From Pseudaeromonas paramecii (lineage in GTDB: Bacteria > Pseudomonadota > Gammaproteobacteria > Enterobacterales > Aeromonadaceae): a DNA stretch of 64,000 nt. The position numbers were made by a program, and so were the translations under genes. The notes under the pieces were generated by a model. The model was not told where the DNA came from. It worked only from the letters and a program-made list of their open reading frames with translations, and searched no databases. The stretch spans positions 124,001 through 188,000 of the forward strand of contig NZ_BAABFC010000012.1 in the NCBI RefSeq assembly GCF_039540575.1, in the 5' to 3' direction. Positions 50,409 through 58,900 of this stretch are shown piece after piece. The first letter of the stretch is position 1. The number at the start of each line of letters is the position of its first letter.

Positions 50409-52382
50409 ATGCTGATCGTCAATAGAATTAAACTCGGCTTTATGGTGTTACTGGCCTTACTGCTAATCCTGGCTGGGATCTCTTATTCAAAAACTGCGGA
50501 TATTCACAGCCGGTTCAAAACGGTCATAAATCTTTCTGTACCTTTTTCCTTGGCTGCCAGCACCTTGAGTGAATCATTGGTGGCCAGCAATCGAGATAGT
50601 CTTGGTTTTCTATTGTCACATCAGCCTGACGCCTTGATGAGACAGGCGGATCAATATGAAAAAAACAAGACAGCGTTTTTTGCAGTGCTTGCCGAGCTAC
50701 GCAAGCAGAAACTGAATGAGAGTGATGCTGCACTGTTAGTTCAGCTGGAACAGCAAGCCACCACCTTTTTTGCTCAGACAGAAATCATGATGGCTCGACA
50801 TCGTGAATTAATGCGCAATGAGCAGGACTACCAGGAAAAACAGCGTGCCTTCATCCGCTTGGTCGACAGCTACGGCCGCGCCGTCGAGCTGCTGATCCAA
50901 TTCACCGCAAACAATCGTTCATTACAGAATCGGGCGGAGTCCGTGACCAGCCGCCTGGCGCGGGATCTGCGGGATATCCAGCGTTTCTCACAGCGACCCG
51001 AGCTTGAAAAAATCCGCGACCACATGACCAAGGACATTGCGATGGCCCGGGCGCGGTTGGCCAAGATGGCCATTCCTGCGGATGTTAAGGCGCGGATGGC
51101 GACCAGTATCCAGCAGGTCGAGACCCAGGTACTCCTCTCCGGTGGGCTGCTCGATCTCATGCTGGGAAAAATAGCCCTCAACCAGGAACTGGAGCAGGCT
51201 CAGCTGACACAGGCTCACTGGCTGGGCCAGATAGACGCCATTCTCGCGACCTTGAGCCAGCAGAGCCAGCGCAGCATGCAGGCCGATAGTCAGCGTGCCG
51301 ATGCCGCCATCAAGAGCGCCTTCTTCATGATCCTGCTGGTGTCGGGCATTTCGATGGTGTTGGCCGCCCTGATCACCGCCAATTCGATTCATGCCATAGT
51401 GCGGCCGCTGCGCCGGATCCGCACTGTGCTCGCTAGCATGGCCCAGGGGGACATGCGTGGCCAGGTGAACTATCAGGCCAGCAACGAATTTGGCGAGCTG
51501 GCATCCAGCATCGATGAGCTGGCCGGCCATAGCCGAGGGGTCCTGCTGGACGTGCAATCGGGTTCCGAATGCCTGGTGGCCGAGTCGGATCGCTCTTCGG
51601 ATAACAGCAATCAGGTGATGAGTAAGGTTCAGCAGCAGAAGCGGCAGACCGAGCAGGTGGCGGCGGCGGTGTACCAACTGGAGGCCAGTTCAGGGGAGGT
51701 GGCCCGTTCAAGCCTGATTGCCAAGGAACAGGTCGACAATGCCCATGCGGCATCGACCCACGGTATGGCGGTCATCACCGACAGCCGCCGCTGCCTGCAG
51801 CAACTGGTGGCAGAGATCGACGATGCGGTGGATATCTCGCGCAAGCTGGATCAGGTCAGCAACAACATCGGCAAGATACTCGCTGTGATTGGCGGCATTG
51901 CCGAACAGACCAATTTGCTGGCCTTGAATGCGGCCATTGAGGCGGCGCGGGCCGGCGATGCCGGCCGGGGGTTTGCCGTGGTGTCGGATGAGGTCCGCGC
52001 CTTGGCGACCCACACCCAGAATGCCACCCAGGAGATCCAGTCATTGATCGGCGAGTTGCAGCACTGCAGCACCGATGTGCTGGGGGTCATGTCGCGCAGT
52101 CAGGAAAATACCCAGTCCAGTGTGGCGCATATTCTCGAAGCGGAACGTGCCTTCAGTGCTATTTCCGCCAGTGTCTATTCGGTGAAGGAGATCATTGAAC
52201 AGGTGTCATTTGCCTCGGAGGAGCAAATCTCGGTCAGTCAGGGTATTGCTCAATTTGTTGCCTCCATCGCCCAGTTGGCTGGCGAGAGTGAACTGGTTGC
52301 CAGCTCTTCATTAGCCTCATCCTTGGTGTTGAGGGATTTGGCGACCGAGCAAAGAAAGTTGATTTCTAAATTTATGGTGTGA
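50409..52382 (+). CDS. Methyl-accepting chemotaxis protein
   Basis: A 657-residue transmembrane chemoreceptor. TM1 is about residues 8-25 (FMVLLALLLILAGISY), a periplasmic helical sensor of about 270 residues follows, TM2 is about 300-322 (SAFFMILLVSGISMVLAALITA), then HAMP (RPLRRIRTVLASMAQGDM) and the signalling domain with the CheA/CheW tip IGGIAEQTNLLALNAAIEAARAGDAGRGFAVVSDEVRALA. No CheR-tethering C-terminal peptide is seen. The start is uncertain (no good ribosome site; GTG at 50397 also possible). Its stop overlaps the ribosome site of the binding-protein gene, suggesting a receptor-ligand-protein pair. Confidence 0.92.
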   Translation: MLIVNRIKLGFMVLLALLLILAGISYSKTADIHSRFKTVINLSVPFSLAASTLSESLVASNRDSLGFLLSHQPDALMRQADQYEKNKTAFFAVLAELRKQKLNESDAALLVQLEQQATTFFAQTEIMMARHRELMRNEQDYQEKQRAFIRLVDSYGRAVELLIQFTANNRSLQNRAESVTSRLARDLRDIQRFSQRPELEKIRDHMTKDIAMARARLAKMAIPADVKARMATSIQQVETQVLLSGGLLDLMLGKIALNQELEQAQLTQAHWLGQIDAILATLSQQSQRSMQADSQRADAAIKSAFFMILLVSGISMVLAALITANSIHAIVRPLRRIRTVLASMAQGDMRGQVNYQASNEFGELASSIDELAGHSRGVLLDVQSGSECLVAESDRSSDNSNQVMSKVQQQKRQTEQVAAAVYQLEASSGEVARSSLIAKEQVDNAHAASTHGMAVITDSRRCLQQLVAEIDDAVDISRKLDQVSNNIGKILAVIGGIAEQTNLLALNAAIEAARAGDAGRGFAVVSDEVRALATHTQNATQEIQSLIGELQHCSTDVLGVMSRSQENTQSSVAHILEAERAFSAISASVYSVKEIIEQVSFASEEQISVSQGIAQFVASIAQLAGESELVASSSLASSLVLRDLATEQRKLISKFMV

Positions 52383-52391
52383 GGTGATGTG

Positions 52392-53633
52392 ATGTTCAGG
52401 TATCTGCTCTGGGTGGTTGTGCTTTGTCTGCCATTAGATGTGTTGAGCGTAACCTTGACCATGGAAACCTGGCGGGTTGATGACCAGGATCTATGGCAGA
52501 AGACGCTGTCACCGATATTACATCAGACACTGCCAGAGGTTGATATCCAGCTCAATCCGGTCAAGACGTCCGATTATGATGCGACGTTGCGGCAGCGTCT
52601 GGATAATAACGCCGCGGGTGATCTGATTATCTGTCGTCCCTATGACCAGTCCCTGGCTCTGTTCCAGGCGGGGCATCTGGTCGACCTGACCGAGTTCCCT
52701 GGCATGGAGAATTTTCCGCGCTTTGCCAAATCGGCCTGGCAGACCGACACGGGGGCGGCCACCTTCTGTCTGCCGATTGCCTCTGTCATCCAGGGCTTCT
52801 TTTACAATGTCGACATCTTCAAGCAGCTGCAGCTGCAGCCGCCGACCACCCGAGAGGAGTTCTTTGCGGTGCTCGAGCGCATCAGACAGGATGGCCGTTA
52901 TCTGCCCCTGGCGCTGGCCGCCCATGATAACTGGGTGGTGTCGGAGCTCGGATTCCTCAATATCGGTCCGGCCTACTGGAAAGGCGAAGACGGGCGGCTG
53001 GCGCTGATCCACGGTGAGCGCCCCTTCAACAGCGCCCCCTTTGTCGCGGCATTGGATGAGCTCAGGCAGTGGAAACCCTATATCGGGCCGGAACCTGAGC
53101 AACGTACCGAGGCCCAGACGGTGAAGGACTTTGCCGAAGGAAAGGCGGCCATCATAGTCGCCGGTTCCTGGTCGATCCCGCAATTTACCGGCAAGGTCAA
53201 CTTTGCCGCCTTCCATCCGCCGGTGGGTAAACGCGGGGATGCCTGCTACTTCGTCGATCACACCGACATGGGCATAGGTATCAACAGCGCCAGCCCGCAC
53301 AAGGAGGCGGCGTGGCGACTGCTGGAGTGGATGTCCAGCGACGAGTTTGCCGAGGCCTTCTCCAACGCCGTGCCGGGCTTTTTCTCGCTGTCGAATCACT
53401 TCTTCGAGCTGCAAAATCCGGTGGCGCAGCAGATGATGAGCTGGCGTGATGAGTGTGATTCGACGATCCGGCTTGGCGCCCAGTTCCTGTCGCGAGGCGA
53501 GCCTGCATTCAATGCCCAGTTAAACCAGTTGTCGCAGGCTGTGGTGCTGGGGACCCGCACCCCCGAGGAGGTGGCCGACCAGATACAGCAGGCCCTGGCC
53601 TCCTGGTATGGGCCGCAAGCCAGGGCTAACTAG
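52392..53633 (+). CDS. Family-1 sugar-binding protein coupled to the chemoreceptor
   Basis: A 413-residue periplasmic binding protein with signal peptide (FRYLLWVVVLCLPLDVLS-V). The family-1 fold shows LTMETWRVDDQDLWQKTLSPIL, AGDLIICRPYDQSLALFQAGHLVDLTEF, GFFYNVDIF, FAEGKAAIIVAGSWSIPQF and WRLLEWMSSDEFAEAFSN. GAGG overlapping the receptor stop lies seven bases from ATG 52392. No permease or ATPase gene is adjacent, so it may present oligosaccharides to the receptor rather than feed a transporter. A strong terminator follows. Confidence 0.88.
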   Translation: MFRYLLWVVVLCLPLDVLSVTLTMETWRVDDQDLWQKTLSPILHQTLPEVDIQLNPVKTSDYDATLRQRLDNNAAGDLIICRPYDQSLALFQAGHLVDLTEFPGMENFPRFAKSAWQTDTGAATFCLPIASVIQGFFYNVDIFKQLQLQPPTTREEFFAVLERIRQDGRYLPLALAAHDNWVVSELGFLNIGPAYWKGEDGRLALIHGERPFNSAPFVAALDELRQWKPYIGPEPEQRTEAQTVKDFAEGKAAIIVAGSWSIPQFTGKVNFAAFHPPVGKRGDACYFVDHTDMGIGINSASPHKEAAWRLLEWMSSDEFAEAFSNAVPGFFSLSNHFFELQNPVAQQMMSWRDECDSTIRLGAQFLSRGEPAFNAQLNQLSQAVVLGTRTPEEVADQIQQALASWYGPQARAN

Positions 53634-53668
53634 GCCTGATGGCCAGAGGCCGGTTGCGGCCGCGAAGA

Positions 53669-53697
53669 CAGGCCCCGCCATGGCGGGGCCTGCTTGT
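53669..53697 (+). terminator. Terminator of the receptor/binding-protein unit
   Basis: CAGGCCCCGCC-AT-GGCGGGGCCTG followed by CTTGTT. Confidence 0.8.
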
Positions 53698-53728
53698 TGC
53701 TGGCGGAAGGGAAACGGCGGTTGCGGGC

Positions 53729-53755
53729 AAAAAAACACCCCGTCCTAAGACGGGG
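53729..53755 (-). terminator. Minus-strand terminator facing rimJ
   Basis: Read on the minus strand, CCCCGTC-TTAG-GACGGGG is followed by TGTTTTTTT. It is about 205 bases past the rimJ stop; the bases between (53756-53959) hold nothing recognisable. Confidence 0.75.
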
Positions 53756-53959
53756 CGCAGCAGGGGCATCTGGGCCCAATCCGCCAGGGCGATATCGCCC
53801 TATCTAGAGACCTACTGCCCAATCACCTGAGGGTGGCATCCGCTTGGTACCATCTTCAGTCGCGGGGGATGGAACGGGTCATGAAGGACCCTCTTGAACC
53901 TAGCAGCAAGTGGCTGATTAAAAAATAAATATTCTGGCGGCCTGTCGGATCTGTCAGGC

Positions 53960-54502
53960 TCAGGCCTCGTCCCGCAGCAGGGCGGTGAGCAGGTGATCCT
54001 GCCAGTGGCCCGCGATCTTCAAATAACGGCGGGCATAGCCCTCCCGCTCGAAGCCCAGCCGGCGCAACAGGCGGCCGCTGCGGCCATTGCTGGGCATGTA
54101 GTTGGCCATGATGCGCTGCAGGCTGGTCTCTTCAAACAGGTAGCCGATGGCCGCCTGGACGATTTCCCGCATCAGACCCTGGCCTTCGTGATCCTTGGCG
54201 ATGGAGTAGCCCAGGTAGCAGGCTTCGAAGGCGCCATGCTGCAGACCGGTGAACTGGCACAGCCCCAGCACCCGCTGGCGATCCGGCGTCAGGGCGACGA
54301 AGTGGTATTCCCGGCCGGCAATGAAGGCGTCGGCCCAGGCTGCCAGCTGCTGTTGCCAGTAGCTCAGTTGGTAGTAGTCGGCAGGGCGCTGGGGTTCCCA
54401 GGGGGCCAGGTGGTCGCGGTTGGCCAGCTGATAGTCCAGCATCAGCTGAGCCTCCTGGGGGGAGAGTATCTCCAGGCGGGTGCGGTGCGTGTGAATGATC
54501 AT
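53960..54502 (-). CDS. rimJ: RimJ-type GNAT N-acetyltransferase
   Basis: A 180-residue acetyltransferase resembling RimJ, which acetylates the N-terminal alanine of ribosomal protein S5. Shared features: NRDHLAPWEP, FEACYLGYSI, the acetyl-CoA loop KDHEGQGLMREIVQAAIGY, RIMANYMPSNGRSGRLLRRLGFEREGYARRYL (in pieces) and the C-terminal WQDHLLTAL. ATG 54502 is preferred to an in-frame TTG two codons upstream. It is a single gene. Confidence 0.9.
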   Translation of the reverse strand: MIIHTHRTRLEILSPQEAQLMLDYQLANRDHLAPWEPQRPADYYQLSYWQQQLAAWADAFIAGREYHFVALTPDRQRVLGLCQFTGLQHGAFEACYLGYSIAKDHEGQGLMREIVQAAIGYLFEETSLQRIMANYMPSNGRSGRLLRRLGFEREGYARRYLKIAGHWQDHLLTALLRDEA

Positions 54503-54635
54503 CGACAAAGGTCCAGTGGGGGGCGCCAGCAGAGGCCAACGCCGCTGCTCACACCATAAACGAAACCGCTTTCGCCTTCATCGCTGCTAAGAGGCTTTTG
54601 TTAACCTGGTCAACAGGTTATGGAAAAGTTAACGG

Positions 54636-55271
54636 TTAATTTCGACCGGAAAGTGCCAATCGAACCCCAAGGCCAATGAACAAGAGCCCCATGCCCTGCT
54701 CCAGACGATGCCGCCAGGCCAACGGCAGTTGCAGGCGGCGGCGGGCGCCGGCCGTCAGCCAGGCCAGCAGGTGGCACCAGAGCATGCCGTTGAGGTTGAA
54801 CAACAATCCCAGGGCGATGAAGGCCAGGGCCTTGTGAGGGGCGTCCGGGCGGATGAACTGGGGCATGAAGGCCAGGAAGAACAGGGCCACCTTGGGATTG
54901 AGGGCATTGGTGAGAAAGCCCTGCCAGAAGATGCGGCCCAGGGGACGGGACTGGCTTTTTGTCGGGGTGCTAGCGGCGGGCTCTGCGCTGGGGAGCAGGC
55001 TCTGCCAGCCCAGATAGAGCAGGTAGGCGGCCCCCAGCAGCTTCACCACGCCGAAGGCGGTGGCGGAGGCAGCCAGCAGGGCCGACAGACCCAGGGCGGC
55101 GGCGCCGATATGCACCAGGGTGCCTGTGCCAATGCCCTGGGCGGCGGCAAAGCCGGCGCGCCAGCCCTGGCGGGCGCTCTGGCTCATGATGAACAGGCTG
55201 TCCGGGCCGGGCATCAGGTTCAGCAGCAGGCCGGAGACGATGAACAGCGGCAGATCGTGGATGCCGAGCAT
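54636..55271 (-). CDS. LysE/RhtB family amino-acid exporter
   Basis: A 211-residue inner-membrane protein with six hydrophobic segments. The LysE family motif NLMPGPDSLFIMSQSARQGWRAGFAAAQGIGTG is at about residues 19-50 (given by its core PGPDSLFI), with GFLTNALNPKVALFFLAF in the middle. Substrates in the family include homoserine, threonine and lysine; which applies here cannot be told. ATG 55271 starts the first helix directly. It is divergent from the TatD-family gene. Confidence 0.9.
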   Translation of the reverse strand: MLGIHDLPLFIVSGLLLNLMPGPDSLFIMSQSARQGWRAGFAAAQGIGTGTLVHIGAAALGLSALLAASATAFGVVKLLGAAYLLYLGWQSLLPSAEPAASTPTKSQSRPLGRIFWQGFLTNALNPKVALFFLAFMPQFIRPDAPHKALAFIALGLLFNLNGMLWCHLLAWLTAGARRRLQLPLAWRHRLEQGMGLLFIGLGVRLALSGRN

Positions 55272-55432
55272 AAGGCGGTCTCTGTGGGGCAAAGCGCCAT
55301 TAGAACGCCGGCCGGGGCCCGACTCAAGGCCGATTTGCAGCCACCGGCGGCCTGGTGCAAGCTAAGGTGTCTGGTTCGCCTCAGCCTCGTCTTCGACCCT
55401 TTAAGTGTGCGCCGTGCGCGCTGGAGAACGGC

Positions 55433-56257
55433 ATGCCCTCCTTGCCTCCCCTGATCGATACCCATGTGCACCTGGACTTGCCCGAACTGGCTCATCAGTT
55501 GCCGTCGGTGTTGGCCCGCAGCCGGTCGGCCGGGGTGACGCGCTGGCTGGTGCCGGCGGTGGATGGCGGCCATTGGGCCGGCCTGGTGGCGCTGGCAGCG
55601 CGCACTCCCGGGCTCTATTACGCCCTGGGGCTGCATCCCTGGTGCCTGAGCGCTCCGCCCGCACCTGTGCTGGCGGAATTGGCTCACCGACTGGTCACCC
55701 GAACCGGGGCGCCGGCACCGGTGGCCATTGGCGAGTGCGGTCTGGACGGGCTTATCGACACGCCATTGGCCGATCAACAGTGGGTGCTGGAGGCCCAGCT
55801 CCGCCTGGCCTGTGAGCATGAGCTGCCCCTGATACTGCACAGTCGCAAGACCCACTCCCAACTGCTGGGGCTGCTGCGCCGCTACCGGCCTCCCGCCGGT
55901 GGCGTGATCCATGGCTTCTCCGGCTCGCAGCAGGAGGCGCAGGCCTTCTGGTCTCTGGGGTTCTGCCTGGGAGTGGGCGGCGTCATCACCCATGCGCGCG
56001 CCGCCAAGAGCCGTCAGACCCTGGCGGCCATGCCGGCGGAGGCCCTGTTGCTGGAGACCGATGCCCCCAGCATGCCGCTGGCCGGTCGCCAGGGGGAGAG
56101 CAACCAGCCGGCCTATCTGCCCGAGGTGCTGCACTGCCTAGCCGGCCTGCGGGGGGAGGAGGCCGGCCCGCTGGCCCGGCAACTCAATGCCAATGCCGTC
56201 CGTCTGTTTCGCCTGCCACCGTTGCCGGAGATTGGGCTCGATACAAATGACGCCTAG
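55433..56257 (+). CDS. TatD-family metal-dependent hydrolase (YjjV-like)
   Basis: A 274-residue metal-dependent nuclease/deoxyribonuclease-family protein. Metal-binding signatures: LIDTHVHLD (residues ~7-15), AIGECGLDG, LILHSRKTH, VIHGFSGS and LLLETDAPSMPLAG. GGAGAA precedes ATG 55433; the open frame upstream (starting near 55355) lacks family character. In related genomes a yjjV-like gene also precedes nupC and the deo genes. The following 176 bases hold the nupC promoter. Confidence 0.9.
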   Translation: MPSLPPLIDTHVHLDLPELAHQLPSVLARSRSAGVTRWLVPAVDGGHWAGLVALAARTPGLYYALGLHPWCLSAPPAPVLAELAHRLVTRTGAPAPVAIGECGLDGLIDTPLADQQWVLEAQLRLACEHELPLILHSRKTHSQLLGLLRRYRPPAGGVIHGFSGSQQEAQAFWSLGFCLGVGGVITHARAAKSRQTLAAMPAEALLLETDAPSMPLAGRQGESNQPAYLPEVLHCLAGLRGEEAGPLARQLNANAVRLFRLPPLPEIGLDTNDA

Positions 56258-56266
56258 GTTGGGATA

Positions 56267-56282
56267 GAAAATCGTTTTCGCC
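56267..56282. promoter_or_regulatory. PurR/CytR-like operator upstream of nupC
   Basis: GAAAATCGTTTTC forms a near-palindrome with the central CG of LacI-family operators, about 150 bases upstream of nupC. It matches about 10 of 16 positions of the E. coli PurR box, so a purine- or cytidine-responsive regulator is possible but unproven. Confidence 0.4.
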
Positions 56283-56433
56283 CTAAATTGCGGTAAATTT
56301 GCAAGAAAAACAGCATGAAAGTGTGATTAAAGAGACGAAATTCTGAACTTGCGCCGCTACAATGCGCCCCCACGTAGACCCGCCATGCTGACGGTTGGGG
56401 ACGAGACCTGGGTGCTAGATAGAGGAAACTAGA

Positions 56434-57702
56434 ATGAGTCTGATCATGAGTCTGGTGGGGATGGCGACGCTGATCCTCATCGCGGTACTGTTCTCCAGCA
56501 ATCGCAAGGCCATCCGCCTGCGTACCGTGGCCGGGGCCTTCGCCATTCAGGCGGCCCTGGGGGCCTTCGTGCTCTATGTGCCGGTGGGCAAAGATGTGCT
56601 CAAGGCCGTCTCCGACGGGGTGAGCAGTGTCATCGCCTTCGGCCAGAACGGCATCAACTTCCTGTTCGCCGGCCTGGTGGGGGATGCGGCCTTCAGCAGC
56701 GGCCTGGGCTTCATCTTCGCCTTCCGGGTGCTGCCGGTGATCATCTTCTTCTCCTCCCTCATCGCCGTGCTCTATTACCTTGGGATCATGCAGTGGGTCA
56801 TCCGTCTGCTGGGCGGCGCCCTGCAGAAGGTGCTGGGCACCTCCCGTACCGAATCCCTGTCCGCCACCGCCAACATCTTCGTCGGCCAGACCGAGGCCCC
56901 CCTGGTGGTGCGCCCCTATATCGCCCGCATGACCGACTCCGAGCTGTTCGCCATCATGGTGGGCGGCCTGGCGTCGGTGGCCGGCTCCGTGCTGGCCGGT
57001 TACGCCGCCATGGGGGTGAAGATGGAATACCTGATTGCCGCCTCCTTCATGGCTGCCCCTGGTGGCCTGCTGTTCGCCAAGCTGCTGATGCCAGAGACCC
57101 GTCCGGAGCAGATCCAGGATGCCGATCTGAACGAGGTGGCAGAAGAGAAGCCGGCCAACGTCATCGATGCCGCCGCCGCCGGCGCCTCCTCCGGTCTGCA
57201 ACTGGCCCTGAACGTGGGGGCCATGCTGCTGGCCTTCATCGGCCTCATCGCCCTGATCAACGGCCTGTTTGGCAGCATCGGCGGCTGGTTCGGCATGCCG
57301 GAGCTGAGCCTGGAGCTGATCCTGGGCTGGCTGTTCTCGCCGCTGGCCTACCTGCTGGGGGTACCCTGGAATGAGGCCTCGGTGGCCGGCTCCTTCATCG
57401 GCCAGAAGCTGATCTTGAACGAGTTCGTCGCCTACTCCAACTTCGCCCCCTACCTCAAGGACAGTGCCGAGGCGGTGGCGGCGGGTCTGCAGCCCTTGTC
57501 CGATCATACCCGGGCCATCATCTCCTTCGCCCTGTGCGGTTTTGCCAACCTCTCCTCGGTGGCCATTCTGCTGGGTGGACTGGGCAGCATGGCCCCCAAT
57601 CGTCGCGGCGATATCGCCCGCTTCGGCCTCAAGGCGGTGTTGGCAGGGACCCTGTCCAACCTGATGTCCGCCACCCTGGCGGGCTTCTTCCTGGCCTTGT
57701 AA
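56434..57702 (+). CDS. nupC: Concentrative nucleoside transporter NupC
   Basis: A 422-residue inner-membrane nucleoside importer driven by H+ or Na+. About ten membrane helices and family motifs FAFRVLPVIIFFSSLIAVLYYLGIMQ (core FRVLPVIIFFSS), SATANIFVGQTEAPLVVRPYI, ASVAGSVLAGYAAMG, FIGQKLILNEFVAY and ISFALCGFANLSSVAI are all present. AGAGGAAACT precedes the ATG. It feeds nucleosides to the deo enzymes encoded downstream, with a terminator separating the two. Confidence 0.96.
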   Translation: MSLIMSLVGMATLILIAVLFSSNRKAIRLRTVAGAFAIQAALGAFVLYVPVGKDVLKAVSDGVSSVIAFGQNGINFLFAGLVGDAAFSSGLGFIFAFRVLPVIIFFSSLIAVLYYLGIMQWVIRLLGGALQKVLGTSRTESLSATANIFVGQTEAPLVVRPYIARMTDSELFAIMVGGLASVAGSVLAGYAAMGVKMEYLIAASFMAAPGGLLFAKLLMPETRPEQIQDADLNEVAEEKPANVIDAAAAGASSGLQLALNVGAMLLAFIGLIALINGLFGSIGGWFGMPELSLELILGWLFSPLAYLLGVPWNEASVAGSFIGQKLILNEFVAYSNFAPYLKDSAEAVAAGLQPLSDHTRAIISFALCGFANLSSVAILLGGLGSMAPNRRGDIARFGLKAVLAGTLSNLMSATLAGFFLAL

Positions 57703-57710
57703 TGCACTGG

Positions 57711-57740
57711 GGTCACGGCGCTTGCCGTGACCTTTTTTTC
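57711..57740 (+). terminator. Terminator of nupC
   Basis: GGTCACGGC-GCTT-GCCGTGACC followed by seven Ts. Confidence 0.9.
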
Positions 57741-57854
57741 GTCGCCAGGCCAGGCCCGGCACGTTTGCGCAAAAAGCGTTTGCCTTCGCAGACACCCGGG
57801 CCGAGGATGACTATCCTGCCTGACATGACAACGAGACACGCCACGAGGTTCGTG

Positions 57855-58025
57855 ATGAATGAGGTAGTAATGGCCCTGCTGGCCGGTCTGGTGGTTGGGG
57901 TGCTATTTTCCCTGCTGCGACTGCCGATCCCGGCGCCCCCTGTGCTGTCCGGTGTCATGGGCATAGTGGGGGTCTATCTGGGGGCCATGGGTTATCACTG
58001 GCTGGTGGCCCGTTTTTTCTCCTGA
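57855..58025 (+). CDS. XapX domain small membrane protein
   Basis: A 56-residue protein with two hydrophobic helices (ALLAGLVVGVLFSLL and VMGIVGVYLGAMGYHWL) separated by RLPIPAPPVLSG, which matches the XapX domain named after a gene near xanthosine utilisation. Its function is unknown. ATG 57855 follows GAGG by six bases; the frame is open further upstream across the nupC terminator and was not extended. Placement between nupC and deoC suggests a helper role in nucleoside use. Confidence 0.8.
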   Translation: MNEVVMALLAGLVVGVLFSLLRLPIPAPPVLSGVMGIVGVYLGAMGYHWLVARFFS

Positions 58026-58109
58026 TGGGCACGAGCCCATCCTGTGGGTCCGGCCTGGCCGGACCTTCCATCCAACTTGGCTGGTCAGCCAACCCCAACG
58101 GAGTGAGAC

Positions 58110-58883
58110 ATGAGTGATTTGCAACAGGCGGCTCGCCGCGCCATCGGTCTGATGGACTTGACCACCCTGAACGATGACGATACCGATGCCAAGGTGGCGG
58201 CCCTGTGCCGCCAGGCCCTGACCCCCGCCGGCCGCACCGCCGCCATCTGCATCTACCCGCGCTTCATCCCCGCTGCCCGCAAGGTGCTGCGGGAGCTGGG
58301 GGCGGCGGATCTGCCCATCGCCACCGTCACCAACTTCCCCCATGGCAACGATGACATCGAGATCGCCGTGGCGGAGACCCGCGCCGCCGTGGCCTATGGC
58401 GCCGACGAGGTGGACGTGGTGTTCCCCTACCGTGCCCTGATGGCTGGCAACGAGACCGTGGGTCTGGAGCTGGTGCGCGCCTGCAAGGCCGCCTGCGGCG
58501 ATAAGGCGCGTCTGAAGGTGATTCTGGAAACCGGCGTGTTGCAGGATCCGGCCCTGATCCGTCGGGCCAGCGAACTGGCCATCGAGGGGGGAGCTGACTT
58601 CATCAAGACCTCCACCGGCAAGGTGCCGGTGAACGCCACCCTGGAAGCGGCCCGCATCATGCTGGAGGTGATCCGTGACAATAACCCGGCGGTGGGCTTC
58701 AAGCCGGCCGGCGGGGTCAAGGATGCCGCGGCAGCGGCCGAGTTCCTCGCGCTGGCGGAGTCCATCCTGGGGGCGGACTGGGTGAGCCCGCAGCGTTTTC
58801 GCTTCGGCGCCTCCAGCCTGCTGGGCAACCTGCTGGCCACCCTGGGGCTGGCGGATAAACCGGCCGCCGGCGGCGGTTACTAA
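58110..58883 (+). CDS. deoC: Deoxyribose-phosphate aldolase
   Basis: Cleaves 2-deoxyribose-5-phosphate to acetaldehyde and glyceraldehyde-3-phosphate through a Schiff base. The 257-residue class I aldolase has LMDLTTLNDDDTD at the N-terminus, the catalytic region LKVILETGVLQD, the Schiff-base lysine in DFIKTSTGKVPVNATLEA and the second lysine in VGFKPAGGVKDAAAA. Length matches E. coli DeoC (259). First gene of deoC-deoA-deoB-deoD, with a CGGAGTGAGAC ribosome site. Confidence 0.97.
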   Translation: MSDLQQAARRAIGLMDLTTLNDDDTDAKVAALCRQALTPAGRTAAICIYPRFIPAARKVLRELGAADLPIATVTNFPHGNDDIEIAVAETRAAVAYGADEVDVVFPYRALMAGNETVGLELVRACKAACGDKARLKVILETGVLQDPALIRRASELAIEGGADFIKTSTGKVPVNATLEAARIMLEVIRDNNPAVGFKPAGGVKDAAAAAEFLALAESILGADWVSPQRFRFGASSLLGNLLATLGLADKPAAGGGY

Positions 58884-58900
58884 CCCAGCGGGAGGCGGGC

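Noticed and set aside
53756..53959. Possible small gene between the receptor unit and rimJ
   Set aside because: No start with ribosome site and no protein-like frame longer than a few dozen codons.
54562..54573. GAAACCGCTTTC upstream of rimJ as another beta-glucan operator
   Set aside because: Two mismatches, including loss of the central ATCGAT, and no link between rimJ and sugar use.
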